Below, piece by piece: positions 34,295 to 48,500 of a stretch of 64,000 nucleotides of DNA. How positions within the stretch are numbered: position 1 is the stretch's first letter; every line of letters starts with the position of its first letter. The notes beneath the pieces are model-generated. The model did not search any database. It saw nothing but the letters and a program-made list of their open reading frames with translations, and was not told the DNA's origin. Made by a program: the position numbers and the translations under genes. This DNA comes from Asterias rubens (lineage: Eukaryota > Echinodermata > Asteroidea > Forcipulatida > Asteriidae): the NCBI RefSeq assembly GCF_902459465.1, contig NC_047062.1, positions 31,366,673 through 31,430,672 of the forward strand. Reading direction: 5' to 3'.

Positions 34295-34698
34295 TTAAAG
34301 ACAGTGGACACTATTGGTAGTTGTCAAAGACCAGTCTTCTCACTTGGTGTATCTCAACATATACATAAAATAACAAACCTGTGAAAATTTGAGCTCAATT
34401 GGTCGTCGAAGTTGCAAGATAATAAAGAAAGAAAAGAAAACCTTGTCACACGAAGTTGTGTGCTTTTAGATGCAAGTTAATTCGAGACCTCATCTAAATT
34501 TGAGGTCTCGAAATAAAATTCGTGGAAAATTACTCTTTCTCGAAAATTACTCTTTCTCGAAAACTATGTTAATACTTCAGAGGGAGCCGTTTCTCACAAT
34601 GGTTTATACTATCAACCTCTCCCCATTACTCGTAATCAAGAAAGGTTTGATGATAATAATTATTTTGAGTAATTACCAATAGTGTCCACTGCCTCTAA
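34295..34698. mobile_element. MITE family A, copy 8
   Basis: TTAAAGACAGTGGACACT to GTGTCCACTGCCTCTAA, with a short internal duplication of ATTACTCTTTCTCGAAAA. Confidence 0.88.
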
Positions 34699-35157
34699 TT
34701 GATACTTATGATAGGAATCTTTAAAAAAGGGAAATAAAATAAAACTGGTACACTAAAAGTAGTAGTAGTGCTGGTTGATTTGGCGTAATGTTATGACGTT
34801 TATTTGCAAGCTGATACTGTGCATGCACCAGCTTCTCATTCAGGGCTAGACTCGTTAAGTTTTGAGTCTTGTTCTAGTCACTGTTGTTAGTGTTGCCATT
34901 ACGCAAAGAACATCAACAAAGATCACTTGTAAGCACGTGCATGGATTTGGTCTGAGAAAATGTTTTGCCTCGGGAGAAGGACGACATAGTCTAAGGCTTG
35001 AGCAGAGACTAGGGTAGATGATTGCCATAGGATAGTGTGTATTATCAGCATGCATTAAAAGTAATAAACATCAAACAGCCAATGTGATAAAAGTAGAAAG
35101 TCTTGCTGGAGATTCTTCTTGAAAAAATACACCAACAAAACAAGCCAGTTGTTCTAA

Positions 35158-35338
35158 GCCCAGTTCATACTTCCTGCGAATGCGGATGCGAATGCGATAC
35201 GAATTTTGACGTCACAAGTTCAAAACAAATAATTCGCCACAGTTAAACTCTATTCGACTCCTGTCAAACATTCATTGGGAAAACAGCCATGACATCACAA
35301 TTCGCTTCGCATTCACAGAAGGTATGAACCGGGGTTTA
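35158..35338. mobile_element. MITE family C, copy 1
   Basis: AAGCCCAGTTCATACTTCCT and inverted GAACCGGGGTTTA; the arms hold GCGAATGCG repeats and GACGTCA. It lies about 0.3 kb upstream of the first RRBP1 coding exon. Confidence 0.85.
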
Positions 35339-35654
35339 ATCGACCATAAGACAAGTCATGTGAGTCGTTATGAACATGAACCGTGAAATTGGTGATTGTA
35401 TGTCTTGCATTCCAAGCTATTCATGTGTTATTTAAGCATTGTGAAGGTTTGTCTCTGGTCTTGACCTACATGGGGATGTAACACAATGGGTGAATAAATC
35501 CATGGTAACACAAACAATTTATAAAGTAGTTCAAAACCTGGACCAATGAACAAACCAATTTATAAAGTAGTTCAAAACCTGGACCAATGAACAATTAGTA
35601 AAATTTCTGTGATAAATAGGCTAACAAAAAGGAATTTGTTCTTTCTTTATACAG

Positions 35655-36078
35655 GTGCACATCCGATTCCACAATGATTGCCCTTGACTTGTACGAGCCC
35701 CAGGTCTTGGCTCTTGTTGTCTTTGCTAGCTTCTTGGGCATGTCAGCCCTTGTCTACATCATCTCCATCCTTACCTTCAAGGAGAAGACCTATGAGGAAG
35801 CTATTGCCGAACAACGTGCACAACTCAGCAAAGAACAGCAACAGCAGCAACAACAGCGTGATCAGAAGCACAAACGTCGCCAAGTTTTCACACGCAAGAA
35901 GAAAGAGAAGGGAGAGAATAATGTCGCAAACCAATCGCCGCCACCATCTCCTCCTCAGCCCAAGCCAGTGGAAGAGGTAATCAAACCGAAGGTAGAGCAG
36001 CAAGTAGCTGCAGCACCACCACCTGCTCCACAACAGAAGGCTAAATCTCCCAAACAGGGCAAGCAACAAAAGGCAGCC

Positions 36079-36115
<37 letters not shown>

Positions 36116-36538
36116 CACCCAAGGCGAAAGAGTCTGCTAAGAATGCCCCTGCTCCAGTCAAGGAGGCACCTGCTAAGAAAGCTCAGAAGGAGACCCCTAA
36201 GGAGGCTCCGGTGAAGGAAGCGCCAATCCAGAAGGCAGCTGCCGCAAATACCAAAGCAGCTCCTCCACCAGCCAAGACCCCTTCACCGAAAACAACTCAG
36301 AAGTCCACTCCAAAGCCTGCCCCGAAACAAAAGCAAGTTGAGGAGAAGGTCCAGAAGAAGGAAGCTGTGGTTGTCGCTCAGAAGGCTCCTGTGTCTCAGA
36401 CGGCCCCGCCACCTGCAAAGAAGGAGACGAGCGTTCCACTGAAGAAGGAGGCAAGTTCTCCAGCGAAGTCGAAGGGCAAGGGATCTCGAGGTGTGGCAGC
36501 ATCGGGTGACAAAGGATCTGGACCTGCAGGGGACACAG
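35655..36538 (+). CDS. RRBP1: RRBP1-like coding exon 1: membrane anchor and basic low-complexity region
   Basis: The acceptor tttatacag ends at 35654, the ATG is at 35674 and the donor follows 36538 (GACACAG then gtaaat). The exon encodes residues 1-288 and leaves phase 1. Residues about 11-34 form one hydrophobic helix, followed by FKEKTYEEAIAEQRAQL, which resembles the p180/kinectin juxtamembrane segment. Next come Gln/Lys/Arg-rich sequence, a 12-Gln run (11 CAG, one CAA) near residues 136-147, and degenerate KEAP/KAPP-type repeats. This is the position of the ribosome-binding decapeptide array in mammals. Here the segment is basic but not a regular decapeptide repeat. Reading through the donor adds about 25 residues and then a stop, so intron retention would give a short anchored form. 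Confidence 0.93.
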
Positions 36539-39500
36539 GTAAATATAATGTCCTGATTGTTGTCTATTTTCCTTCATTTTGCAACATTATAAGTTATCAC
36601 ACAAGCACGAGTTGAATACGGAAAAATATAGCGCTTCTCCTTCCCATATCCAGCAAGGCTGATACAGATGTGCTATGTTTTCCACGAGCAAACTTGATGC
36701 GCAGTTAGAACACCCAAGACGCAGGATTTGATAGCGGCTGTGCAAAATAGGGTTATATTACACTCCTTGTTGCTATGGATCGACCAATCAGAATCAAGGA
36801 TTCAAGCCTACTTGAAAATAATCTTCCTAACTGTATTCTGCTAAACAAATGCAAAGTTAATAAAGTAGGGGGCCTACAAGGAGTAGTCAAATCAAAAATC
36901 TTTCCAAGTTATCTGACCAGCTGTTCAGTGTTGAAAACAAATCCCTATTTATTTAATATGAAATATGGCCAAGTGAAAAAGCCAGCAGACTGGTGAAATG
37001 ACTGGTTCTGTAATGGTCACTGAACAATTATAGGCAAACAAATGGTTTCTCATTTTGAAGATAACATTTTGTTGATTTGAACACAGGCATTTTTTTTACA
37101 AATATTAATTTGAGTGTAAATAAAAAAGGCAAGAAAATAGAATAAATGCCTGTCTTGTCAACTCTACTATTAATATGTACATGTAGCATAAATGCACTCA
37201 GCCAGCAGTGATACACACCATATTGCTACTAAAAAATAGAATAATCAGCCTAGTATTTTGATACAAGACAGGGAGACAAAAACAGACTACGTGACAAAGC
37301 ACTGTCTTCAAACTAATTGAATGGTTTGTTTTAATACAATTTGTGATCATGCATTTTTAGTTTTGTTGTTCCATTTTCAAAGGATAATTCCTGTTTCCAC
37401 ACCAGGCTCTGTGAAACATGATAGAACAGCCCTTCTGTAAATGATTTGATTATCAAATGGCAGTGTTCTCCCTGAATACTAACAGTGGTCCGCTGGCCAA
37501 ATGCCAGTTAAAACACTAGAGGACCTGTCATACTTAACTCCAAGTGGTCCGACTGGCTAGTTCAGTGTTGAACAACATCCTTGTTCCATTTGAAATATGG
37601 ACTACAATGTACTGACTAGTGAAATGACAAGATAGCTTGGGTGGATTTAACAAAGAGTCTTAAGCCCGGTTCATACTTCCTGCGAATGCGAATGCGAAGT
37701 GAATTTGACGTGAATTCGCAGCAATTATTCGCAAGGGAGTAGAGCAGAGTTCAACTGCTCCGTTGTTCGTTGCGAATTTGTGACGTCAAGATTCGCTTCG
37801 CATTCGCATTCGCAGGAAGTATGAACTGGGCTTTAGACTAGTCTCATAACTAAGGACTAGCCTTAAGTTTTGAATAGGGCTAGTCCCAAGATAGCACTAG
37901 TGCTGACTCTTGTGAAATCGATCCCTTGTCATGTTGGCTGGTCACTAAACAAGTTATGGGCAAGCTACATTGTTTTCAACCACTTGTCAAAGTTCTACCA
38001 ATAGATGGTTTTTACAATGCTTTCTTCCTTCTTTAAAAAATAAGTAAACAACGAATATCGGTGTATCGTTTCATTTATGTAGTTAGTTACCTTGTGCAAA
38101 TATTACACAAAGCATTTTACCTGGACACAAAACAGTTGAGTGTAACAGCTTGCTTCCTGTTGTGGTTGTAATTCATTGCGGAAGTGCGTACAATGTTGTA
38201 TACAGTAATGTTTACGGTATGTGTGTATTGGTCTCAACTTGTATCATACAAATGTCTGGCATGTTTGTTTAGGTGTACATATGTACCTTAAAGACAATGG
38301 ACACTATTGGTAATTGTCAAAGACCAGTCATCTCACTTGGTGTATCTCAACATACATAAAATAACAAACCTGTGAAAATTTGAGCTCAATTGGTTGTCGG
38401 AGTTGCGAGATAACTATGAAAGAAAAAAACACCCTTGTCACACGAAGTTGTGTGCATTCAGATGCTTGATTTCGAGACCTCAAATTCTAAATCTGAGGTC
38501 TCGAAATCAAATTCGTGGAAAATTACTTCTTTCTCGAAATTTATGCTACTTCGGAAGGAGCCCTTTCTCACAATGTTTTATACTACCAACAGCTCCCCAT
38601 TACTTGTTACCAAGTGAGGTTTTATGCTAATAATTATTTTGAGTAATTACCAATAGTGTCCACTGCCTTTAACCCAGGCCTCGAAATACCGACATAACCC
38701 ACAGCACCCACAGAACTTGCTGTGGTGCCCAGTGCTTTTATATAGTGCACTTTGCAAAGTTCAAATACAAATTGAAATTGTCCTCATAGTCATAGCAGTG
38801 CCAAATATGATGTCTGAAAATCCTTGAAAACCTCTCAATGTGATTTGAAGGACTTGATTGAGGAGAAAAACATCCGTTTTGGTAATTCTGTGGTCCCACA
38901 TAAAGGTTGATTCCTGTTTCAAGAAAGCCCAATAATTGCGTTGTAGTGCAAATCATGTAGAGAACGGTTCCATCTGAAATACTGCCAAAGACCTCCCAAT
39001 TGTTTTTGATTGGGGCAATACGATGAACATGCACAAAAAGCCTAACCATCAAATTTAATGAAATGTGTCTTGAAAACTAGAGGATGGGACGGGATACAAT
39101 TCTTCCAGAAGTTAAAAATCCCCACCTAAAATAATGCATCTAGGATGTAGGCCTTTTACAAAATGAAAAAATATAATTTGAGTTATTCATTTCATTGAAA
39201 TTTATTCATAACCTCCTAGGGTAGGAACAAGTTTGTATTTCAAACTTAATTTATTATTAGTGTGATTATGCTGTACTAGATGTCGTGAACACATGTTTCT
39301 GTTCTGTGTAGCATATGGCTACAACGTGTTCAGAAAGAATCAATGACCCTGCTATGGAAGCATACAGGGCCCAGTTTGATGGTATTCATGTATAACTTAC
39401 CCAAGAATTTTTCGCGAATTCTTCGTTGCCTTGGATCGGTTGAGTTGGTCTTTGAAAAGCATTTGTAACCGTTTGTTATAAAATGCATATAGTTAGAAAG

Positions 39501-42500
39501 ATGTTTAAAAAGTAGAATACAATGATCCACACACATTTGCCTCGAAATTGCGTGGTTTTCCTATTACTTTGCGAACTAACACGGTCGGCCATTTATGGGA
39601 GTCAAAAATTTACTCCCATAAATGGCCGACCGTGTTTGTCGACGAGGTAAAAGGACAACCACGCAATTTCGAGTGATACCTGTGTGGATCCTTATATTCT
39701 TCTTTTAAAATATCTTTCTAATTACATGTATATGCATTCTATAACAAACGGTTACAAACGCTTTTCAAAGACCAACTCGACCGATCCAAGGCAACGTGTT
39801 CCTTTAAATGGCCTAAACAATTTGTAGAATCCTGTGCTTTCAAGTATATATTTTATGTATAATGCAGGGTCCAGCCCCATGAAATTGAACCCCGGGCTCA
39901 ATTTTTAAAGCTGTTCAAGCTGAACAAAATTTAGCACATTTACCCACATCTAGATTTAACTAAAGCACTGTTGAGTAATGCTGTTATATTTTGCATCATG
40001 GTTGTTTCCTTCCTCCATGGTTGCACACCAAAAATCTCAGCAATTTGAACAATTTATTAACTGCGACTCTTCTGACACTGAACTGATGACCACAGCCTGA
40101 ATTTTGATCTTGTCAATTAAATTCACTGGCTTTGTGTAGAGCAGGTTTTCACATTTTAACATCACACGCAGGCATGTGATTTTTCAGGCTATAGTATCAT
40201 CTGAGAGGTTCTGGGTCTAGAATACACGTAGATGGATTGCACTAAGCGTCATCGACCGCCATATTTGATGAAATGTGCACGCGAGCAAGGCTATCATTGG
40301 CTAAGAGCTGTGGGCAGCGCGTACACGTATGCATTTTTGCATTGTTTATCATCAAATATGGCGGTTGATGACACTTTAGTGCAATCCATCTGTAAGGGGT
40401 TATTGGGTCTTATCTCGAGTTAGGATGAGTTAACTTTAAGACTATGTGTGTTGCCATAAGTTTTTAATCGACCCCAGGCCTGCAAGCCATTCTCAGGAAT
40501 TTTCATAAAATTTCAGGCCTGGAAAAACTTGGAGGTCAAAGAGGCCATGGCCCCTGTTGCCCCTGGTCATGGCCTTGGTACATGTACAAGAATTCCCCGC
40601 AGAGTTTACAATGGAAGTGCCCTTTTCAAAATGAAAATGGCCTTGCCCTCTCAAAGATGAAATATCAGGTCTGATCAAATCGCACTGCTGCACACAGTGT
40701 TAAATGATGTTAAAATCACAGTCCATCGGTGAGTTAGTGCTCTAAGAATACAGTAACATAATACAGTGAGGTGGGCACGGTGGGTGAGAGAAAACTACAT
40801 AGATTGGATTATGATCATCTTGCATGGTGATTACTTGACCATGTAGTCCTTCCCACACTCTGCATGAAGCACCTAGTGACCTACTGAGTTCCATGAACCA
40901 CTAGAAGCCATGCAGAGTCTCCAGTACATGTAGGTCTCGGGTTGAAATAATGGAATTTTGGCTGTAAACTAATCCAAACATTTCCTGGGCTCATTGTCTG
41001 GGATACCAACAGGGGTCGTTAGCAAGCTGTTCATGTCCTTCCTAAACTCTACAAAGAGTCATACAGGTTGGGGGTGCAACTTCCTGCGAGAGGAAAGGAT
41101 TATTAACTCAACGGTTGTATTCCTAGTAGGGTGTACTTGTACTTGCTTCATTAAAAATGGTGTGTGAACATTGTTTAAAGGGTTTTGATACCTTTTGTAG
41201 ATCAATTTGTTTGCCATGACATGGATCCCTACTCACTGTGAAGGCTATAAAGATGTGTAATAGAATTTACTTGATAGAAGTTTCAGCTTCATTAGTCGTC
41301 TAGTTTTTGAGAATAAAAAAGGAAAAATCACAGAGCGATGTTTTCAGGAGAGTCGTGTAATACCAGTACTGTTTTTTGTCTCCTAAGACGAAATTGTTTT
41401 ACTTGCTTCTCAAAAACTACAGCACACAAAAAGTACCCTTAAACCCTTTATAAAGGGAGGGTAAGTCTGTGGTAATGTGAAAGGTGTTCTTCTATTTTAT
41501 TTTAAGGCACTGTACACGTTTGGTAATTGTCAAAGACCAGTGTTCTCACTTGGTGTATCCCATCATAAGCATAAAATAACAAGCCTGTGAAACGTTGGGC
41601 TCAATTGGTCATCGAAGTTGCAAGAAAATGATGAAAAAATAAAAAAAAAAACCTTTTTGGACGAATTTGTGTGCATTCAGATAGGAATAAAAGACTTCTA
41701 GCTAGAAGTCTTTTAATACGTACTTTAGTGAGAAATTACCTCTTTTTCAAAAACTACGTTACTTCAGAGGGAGTCGTTTCCCACAATGTTTTATACTATC
41801 CACAGCTCTCCAATGCTCGTTACCAAGTCAGTTTTTAAGTTAATATTTGTTTTGAGTAATTACCAAACGTTTACCTTCCCTTTACGTCTGAAGGAAACTT
41901 TTGAAGGGGCACCAAGGACAAGACCAGGGCAACCGAGGCCATGGGCTCTGTGGTCTTAGTGTAATTCCAGACCTGAGTAAACATCCTGTGAAATTAATTT
42001 TTTTTTTTCTGAAATGCCCCCTTTGATTAGAAATCAATAAGAGCATTTGAATCTGAGAAATGATTCATGCGTGAATCGTTTCTCAGATTTCTTTGGGTTG
42101 GTGTCCATTCCAGAGATGCGGTTGGCAGGCGCTGTCACCTCGCTAACAGTTTTTTTTTGCTCTGTTTTCTCACCAAGTAGCCATGTACAAATACATGGTA
42201 GACATTGTTTCAGTTGAAACATTCCCTTGACCTTTGTTGTACATTTCTTGATAGTTTTCTCAATAAATTTTCTGTTGACAAATAACAACTCATGGCCCTA
42301 CCTTTAATCTGAAATATCCATATTTGATATTCATCAGAGCCTAGATTCATTTCCCTCTTCCAAGGTGTGTCAAGTTTGTATGTGAATATTTGGTGTGTGT
42401 GTTAATGCACAAAGGGGCATTCTGGAACTTTAACTGTACCCTTTCCTGGCTTCGCTTGACTAATAGACCAAATCCATTACAATCCCACATCTCAAATGGC

Positions 42501-45500
42501 ATCAACAATTAATCTTGACATAGTAAATAAAAACCTTGAATATCTCTCGATAGTACAGAAAGGGGTGCGTATTACTAACCTTTATTCTGTGACTGTGTGT
42601 AAACCTATGTGTAACCTGCAACCTGTTGTAAGTTACCGTATTATGCGTTGCTCAACACCGAAGTCGGACACTTCTAAGAAATAGTGAAACGAACTTAAAA
42701 GAGGATGCGAATGAATACAACAGCCTTGATTTGATATCAATGTGATGTAGTGTTGCAAGCATTCTACGAAATTTAAATGTTTTTATGTATGAGATGTATA
42801 ACACATTAGGGCGGCCCTAAAAATATTTGCAGCATACATGTATTGTATCTTAAAGACACTGGACACTATAGGTAATTGTCAAAGACCAGTCTTCTCACTT
42901 GGTGTATCTCAACATGTGCATAAAATAACAAACCTGTGAAAATTTGAACTCAGTTGGCTGTCGAAATTTGCAAGATAATAATGGAAGAAAATAACACCCT
43001 TGTCACACGAAGTTGTGTGCTTTCAGATGCTTGATTTCGGGACCTCAAAATCTAATTCTGAGGTCTCGAAATCAAATTCGTGCAAAATAACTTCTTTCTC
43101 GAAAACTATGTTAACTTCAGAAGGAGCTGTTTCTCACATTGTTTTATACTGTCAACAGCTCTCCATTGCTTGTTACCAAGTAAGTTTTTATTCTAATAAT
43201 TATTTGAGTAATTACCAATAGTGTCCAACTAACATTGATACCTGCAATTAATTATAAGCATTAACACACAGTATGTTTATGTCAACCCTGGTCTGGGTCT
43301 CACAAAGAACTTAAAGATTGATCTAAGCTACGAATCAATCTTTATTGCTAACAACAATGTGAATACTAACACTTTATCTTTGGATGAATCTTATTGCGAT
43401 TTATGAAAATGAGCCTGGAGAGCTATGCTGAACATGCTGAAAAGTAATGGGATTGGGTGAATGACTGTATGCTCTGTTAAGCAACAGGGAATTGACCGGA
43501 CTGAAAGGTTTAAAGTGATACCTCTGGTTTTTGGAACCGTTCATTTGTTTTAATCCTATATGTGAAAATCTGAAAATTTGATAAGAAAAGGTGATCATGT
43601 TTTTGAGATACAGTATCAACTATCATCAAAAATCCGGAGCGAATAATGTCCGAGCGAGATTCATAATAATAATACACATGTAGTGGCTTTGTGCTCAAGT
43701 CCATCACCCAGTGACGATAGAACGGAGCTGTAGGAATACAAACGTTTAAATCCATCCTGCACTACATGTATGCAAAATAAATAAATCAGAACTACTGAGA
43801 ATAGATTTTTGTTTTAATCAGAAAGTGTGATTCTTTTACAGTATTTCTCAAACGCCTCATGATTTGAATTGTGTACTTTTTTTGTTTTTTTTGTGCAGTA
43901 TTCTCTTTATTTTTTTTTTTGCATTATTCGACCCTTGGTCACCATGGTAATTGTTGGCAATTTTGTTAGAAAAGAATAGATCATGAATGAAATTAAAATG
44001 AAAAAAAGAAAAGGCGTTGTTCTGTATACAGTACTTGAGTAAAGAGTAGGCCTACAGTATGTTACTTGCATTGTAGGTTAGGGCCTACATGTAGTATGTA
44101 CATGTATGCATGCAAAGGCCATTCGATATACAGAATTTTATTATCAACTGTTAAAGGCAGTGGACGCTATTGGTAATTACTCAAAATAATTGTTATCATT
44201 AAACCTTACTTGATAACGAGTAATGGGGAGAGGTTGATAGTATAAAACATTGTGAGAAATGTCTCCCTCTGAAGTAATGTAGTTTTCAAGAAAGAAGTAA
44301 TTTTCCACGAATTTGATTTTGAGACCTCAGATTTAGAATTTGAGGTCTCGAAATCAAGCATCTGAAAGCACACAACTTTGTGTGACAAGGGTTTTTTGTT
44401 TCTTTCATTATTATCTCGCAACTTCAACGACCGATTGAGCTCAAATTTGCACAGGTTTGTTATTTTACGCATATGTTGAGATACACTAACTGTGAAGACC
44501 AGTCTTTGACAATTACAAATAGTGTCCAGTGTCTTTAAAGAGATCTGCCTTCATTTTTATAAATTTGTTGCTGTTTTTTAAACTGGGATTTGAACCTTGA
44601 TGACAGTGTTGTGTACCCACAATGGGAATATAAATCTAACATTTCAATGGAATCAAATACAACAGATCAACAAAATTGTTCATGTTAAGATATGGGGCCA
44701 TCATTGCTGAAATGCAATCTGGGAAAGTCTGTGCCGGGCATCACAGTGTATTTTGCTCTGACCACAGAGTGCTGGGCGAAAATGTTGAATGGAATGTAGT
44801 TCTGGGCCCGCCCAGCACCGCCCACCGTGGCTACAACAATGATCATGTGAGAAAAAGCTGGCGGACTAGTGAAATAACAAACTAACACGTCCTGGAGGAG
44901 ATACAGGCAAACCCTGATAAACCCCTTGTATTGTGCTTTTAACAACATGTATTAAACTCATAGAGCTATATATATTGACTAGAGCGCTAACTTGCTCTGC
45001 GTTTTGAAGCCACCCTGGGCGCAGACATGTTTGGTGTGTTGCGTGAATTCGGAATTTTAAGAGAACACACATTGCCGCGATTATTTTTAGATTCGGCGTG
45101 TGCGTATACGTACGCAGCTGTCCACTCGCGTACGTCCGCGCTATGAAAACCGCAACTTCGACTTGATTGCCGTACTAAAAAAAGTAAACGCGCCTTTTAA
45201 TCATGACGCACATGACGCTCGCAGTTTGTGCGCTGATCAGCAGATTGTGCGTTCACATTTACTGCATTTTTTGCTTCGATGGCACATAAAAAAGAACAGA
45301 CGCACGATCATGCAAATAGCCGTACAATTGCCGTACAAAATTTCAAGCTTTTGTATTGGTTTGTACATAAACATGGATGCGCCCACATGGCTTCAAAACT
45401 TTAGTGCGTGTATAACGGGGTGTTTGCGCTCTAGTCAATATATATAGCTCTATGATTAAACTACATTTGCATACAGAGATTTTGATCGTTTTTCTTCTTA

Positions 45501-48500
45501 GTAAAAATGTTGAGATTTCCTTGGTCTACTTTCAGCTTCACTATCCAATGTCTCGCCTGCATATAAATCTGAAACAAGATCAATGATCAATGTTAACAAT
45601 ATTACATCTCCTTAAAATAACATGGTTTTCTGTAATTTAATAGAGGCAAGCGCATTAACCCAGTTGGTTTTTTTTCAAACAGGATGTTCATGAGATAAAA
45701 ATGCGCATAGTGATAGTGCCTGCATTGTGTGACACAAAGCTAAGGTTTTTGTTTAGTCTGTCATGGATACTTTGTTGGGTTGTACACACGCTCTATGCGG
45801 AACAACCTCTTCATAATTTGTGATGAACATAATAAAAACTACATGTAACCATTTGTATACAAAGATATATAAATAGTCGCTTTTTCAACTGCTTTGATTG
45901 CACTTTATATGAAGAATTTGCATTGTATGCAAGGACAGTTATTGTGTAAAGAAATTTTCCCTTTATTAAAAGCATAATGTATTTTACAAATGTTCCTTGA
46001 GATTGCATACACATTCACAATGGACAAAAATTTGCATTGTTGTGTCACAAGAACCCTAAGGGGTCAGCAAGTTATTCCTTTTCATTTAAACTGTGTTGTA
46101 TTTGGATGCATTAAGCAAGTTGCCTTGATGACACCTTGTTGGTTAGGGTTAAAGAACTAAGGTCCTTGTCATACTGTATTGTGCTTTACTGCCTTACCTT
46201 ATGTTCTACCTGTTTATCTGAATTCTTTTACTGATCAGACCACTCAAAACTTCAGTGACAACTCAAGTTATTTCTGCAAAAGATGAGCAGATGACACTTT
46301 TGGAAATGTCAAGCCTCTTCTATTACCTCAACCCTGGTTCTTCTCAGAACTAGAACCCGGCAGCCAATTTCACGAAACGCTAGGATTAATCCTATCTCGA
46401 GTTAGGACGAGTTACTCATCCTAATTTGGGATGGGTTCAATGCGTCCTACACTGTGGTTTTAAAGGAACTTAACCTGTCTTACATGTAAGTTCTAAGATT
46501 AATCCTAAATAACGAAGAGTTAAGTGAAATCAACGGCTGGTTCTTCTAGGAACCAGAACCCTGGTTCTTCTCACAGAACCACAACTTCTACACGAACGTA
46601 ATCCTACTCCGTTCTTACTTAATATCCGTGATTTGTTTCCATACAGCAGTTGACACCGGTGCCATGAAGGCCAAGAATCTGACTGCAATGCTGAAGGCTG
46701 CGTCTCTGTCCAACAAGGAAGTCCAGCAACTTGTAGAAGTACTTCTAAACAAGAACGGTGGATCTGCCGCAGCAGCCTCTACTTCCGAAAACTGGGTCAA
46801 GGTATTGCTTCCTATTCTTTGGTTTCTTTATCCACAAGGCAGTTGTTACATCCAGGCCTGGTACTTCACGGAGGCAACGAAGGCGATCGCCTCCTTGTCC
46901 CCTGGTCATTGTCTTGTTGCCCTTGAAATTCTAACAGTAGAAATTTACAATTTCCTCATAGGGTGCCCTTACCCTTAAGTAGAAATTGTCTTGGTGCCCT
47001 TGCCCTTTCAAACACAAATAATACAGGCCTTTACATCTTTTAAATGTTTGTGGTACTGGGTGCCAGGCGTGGAATTTTATCTTTGAGAGGGCAAGGCCAT
47101 TTTCATTTTGCAAGAGGCACTTCCATTGGAAAACCTTAAAGTCTATGGGAAACTTTTGAAGGGCACCAAGGTCAAGATCAAGTGCAACAGAAGTCATGGC
47201 CTCCCTGGCCTCCGTTAATTCCAGGCCCGCCGTCGATTTCACAAAACTCTTCCTAACTTAAGACTAATCTTAGGACTTAGGACGAGTCCCAACCCTGCAC
47301 TGTAGCATGCAGACCTTAAGATTAGTCCTAAGTTAGGACGAGTAACTCGTCCTAACTCGAGATAAACTCTTTGTGAAATCGACCCCTAGGCTGCTAATTA
47401 CAAGGTTGGAATGGGTCTCTCATCACCAGACACTATGTGAATCAGAGGTCTTTCCAGCCAGTTTGATAATATGAATTTTTAAGATTTGGCACAACCAGGT
47501 GATGCAGCGTGGGTGTACTTGGAATGGTCTTCAATGGTGTTTTTTTTAATTTCAGGCTAACCAGCGTGATCCCATGCAGGCCATGAAGAAACAACTCCAG
47601 GAGAAGGAGCAGGCATTGCACAATGGTAGGTGACAGTCCAGGGTCCATTGTCATGGCCCTGCTTACCGCTGAATACTGTGCTTGAAATCTGTATCACCAT
47701 TCGTCACTTGTGTTCAGGGCAAGCACAACATTTCTTAGGCGAAGAACGTAGAATGTGCACACACAGAAGCTAAAGTTCCCAGATAACCTGTGAAATACTT
47801 TTGATGTAAGCGCGGAATCAATAATCTTGTGAAAGCAGGATACAGATATTCTTTCTTTTTTTCCTTGGTGTTTATTATCTTCAGTTTCTCAATGATTGAT
47901 TCAAATTTAATCTGAATCCCCCCCCCCCCAAAAAAAGGTTTTTTTTCTGCGAATCAGCCTCAATTTCTCAATTTGTGCATACAATAATCGGCATACGTAC
48001 AAATTGGTCCAATATGCCAGATTGTGCATGGGGAGAAAACTGAGGTATTAACTACAAATGCAAGCCTATACTTTCTAGCTTTACATACTGAAAGTATAAC
48101 ACTGTTGTATGATTATACAGAGATGCTCCTGGCCCAGTCATCATCCCAGAAGGTCAAGGAGCTACGTGTTGAGCTGAATCAAGAGAAAGGAAGCAGGCTG
48201 CAAATTGAGTCTCGCTACAAGGAGAAAGTACAGAACCAGGCCAGAGAGATTGAGGCATTCAAAGTCAGAATGCAGCAGGTAGGAAAACGTTATCTTCTTC
48301 GCTTGATGGTCTAAAGCCCGGTTCATACTCCATAGGAATGCGAATGCGAAGCGAATTTGACGTGAATTTGACGTCACAACCCTCCTTTCGCAGCGATATT
48401 CGCAAGTGAGTTGAGCGGAGGGCAACTGCTGCGAATTTTTCATTGCGAATTTGTGACGTCAACATTCGTATCGCATTCGCATTCGCAGGAAGTATGAACC

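Larger units (their letters stand above)
36539..46646 (+). other. RRBP1: RRBP1 intron 1, 10.1 kb
   Basis: Largest intron of the gene. Identified content: MITEs A (copies 9-12), B, C, D and E, family H, and the 496-bp hAT/P-like element. Between them are unique AT-rich stretches (36.6-37.6, 39.8-40.2, 40.7-41.5, 43.2-44.1 and 45.5-46.3 kb) in which no exon was recognised. Confidence 0.7.

Noticed and set aside
35743..36577. Three minus-strand frames opposite RRBP1 coding exon 1
   Set aside because: Antisense shadows of a Gln/Ala/Pro-rich coding exon (poly-Cys and poly-Leu are complements of CAG runs).
45100..45447. 115-codon frame in RRBP1 intron 1
   Set aside because: Lies wholly inside the 496-bp non-autonomous transposon and resembles no transposase.
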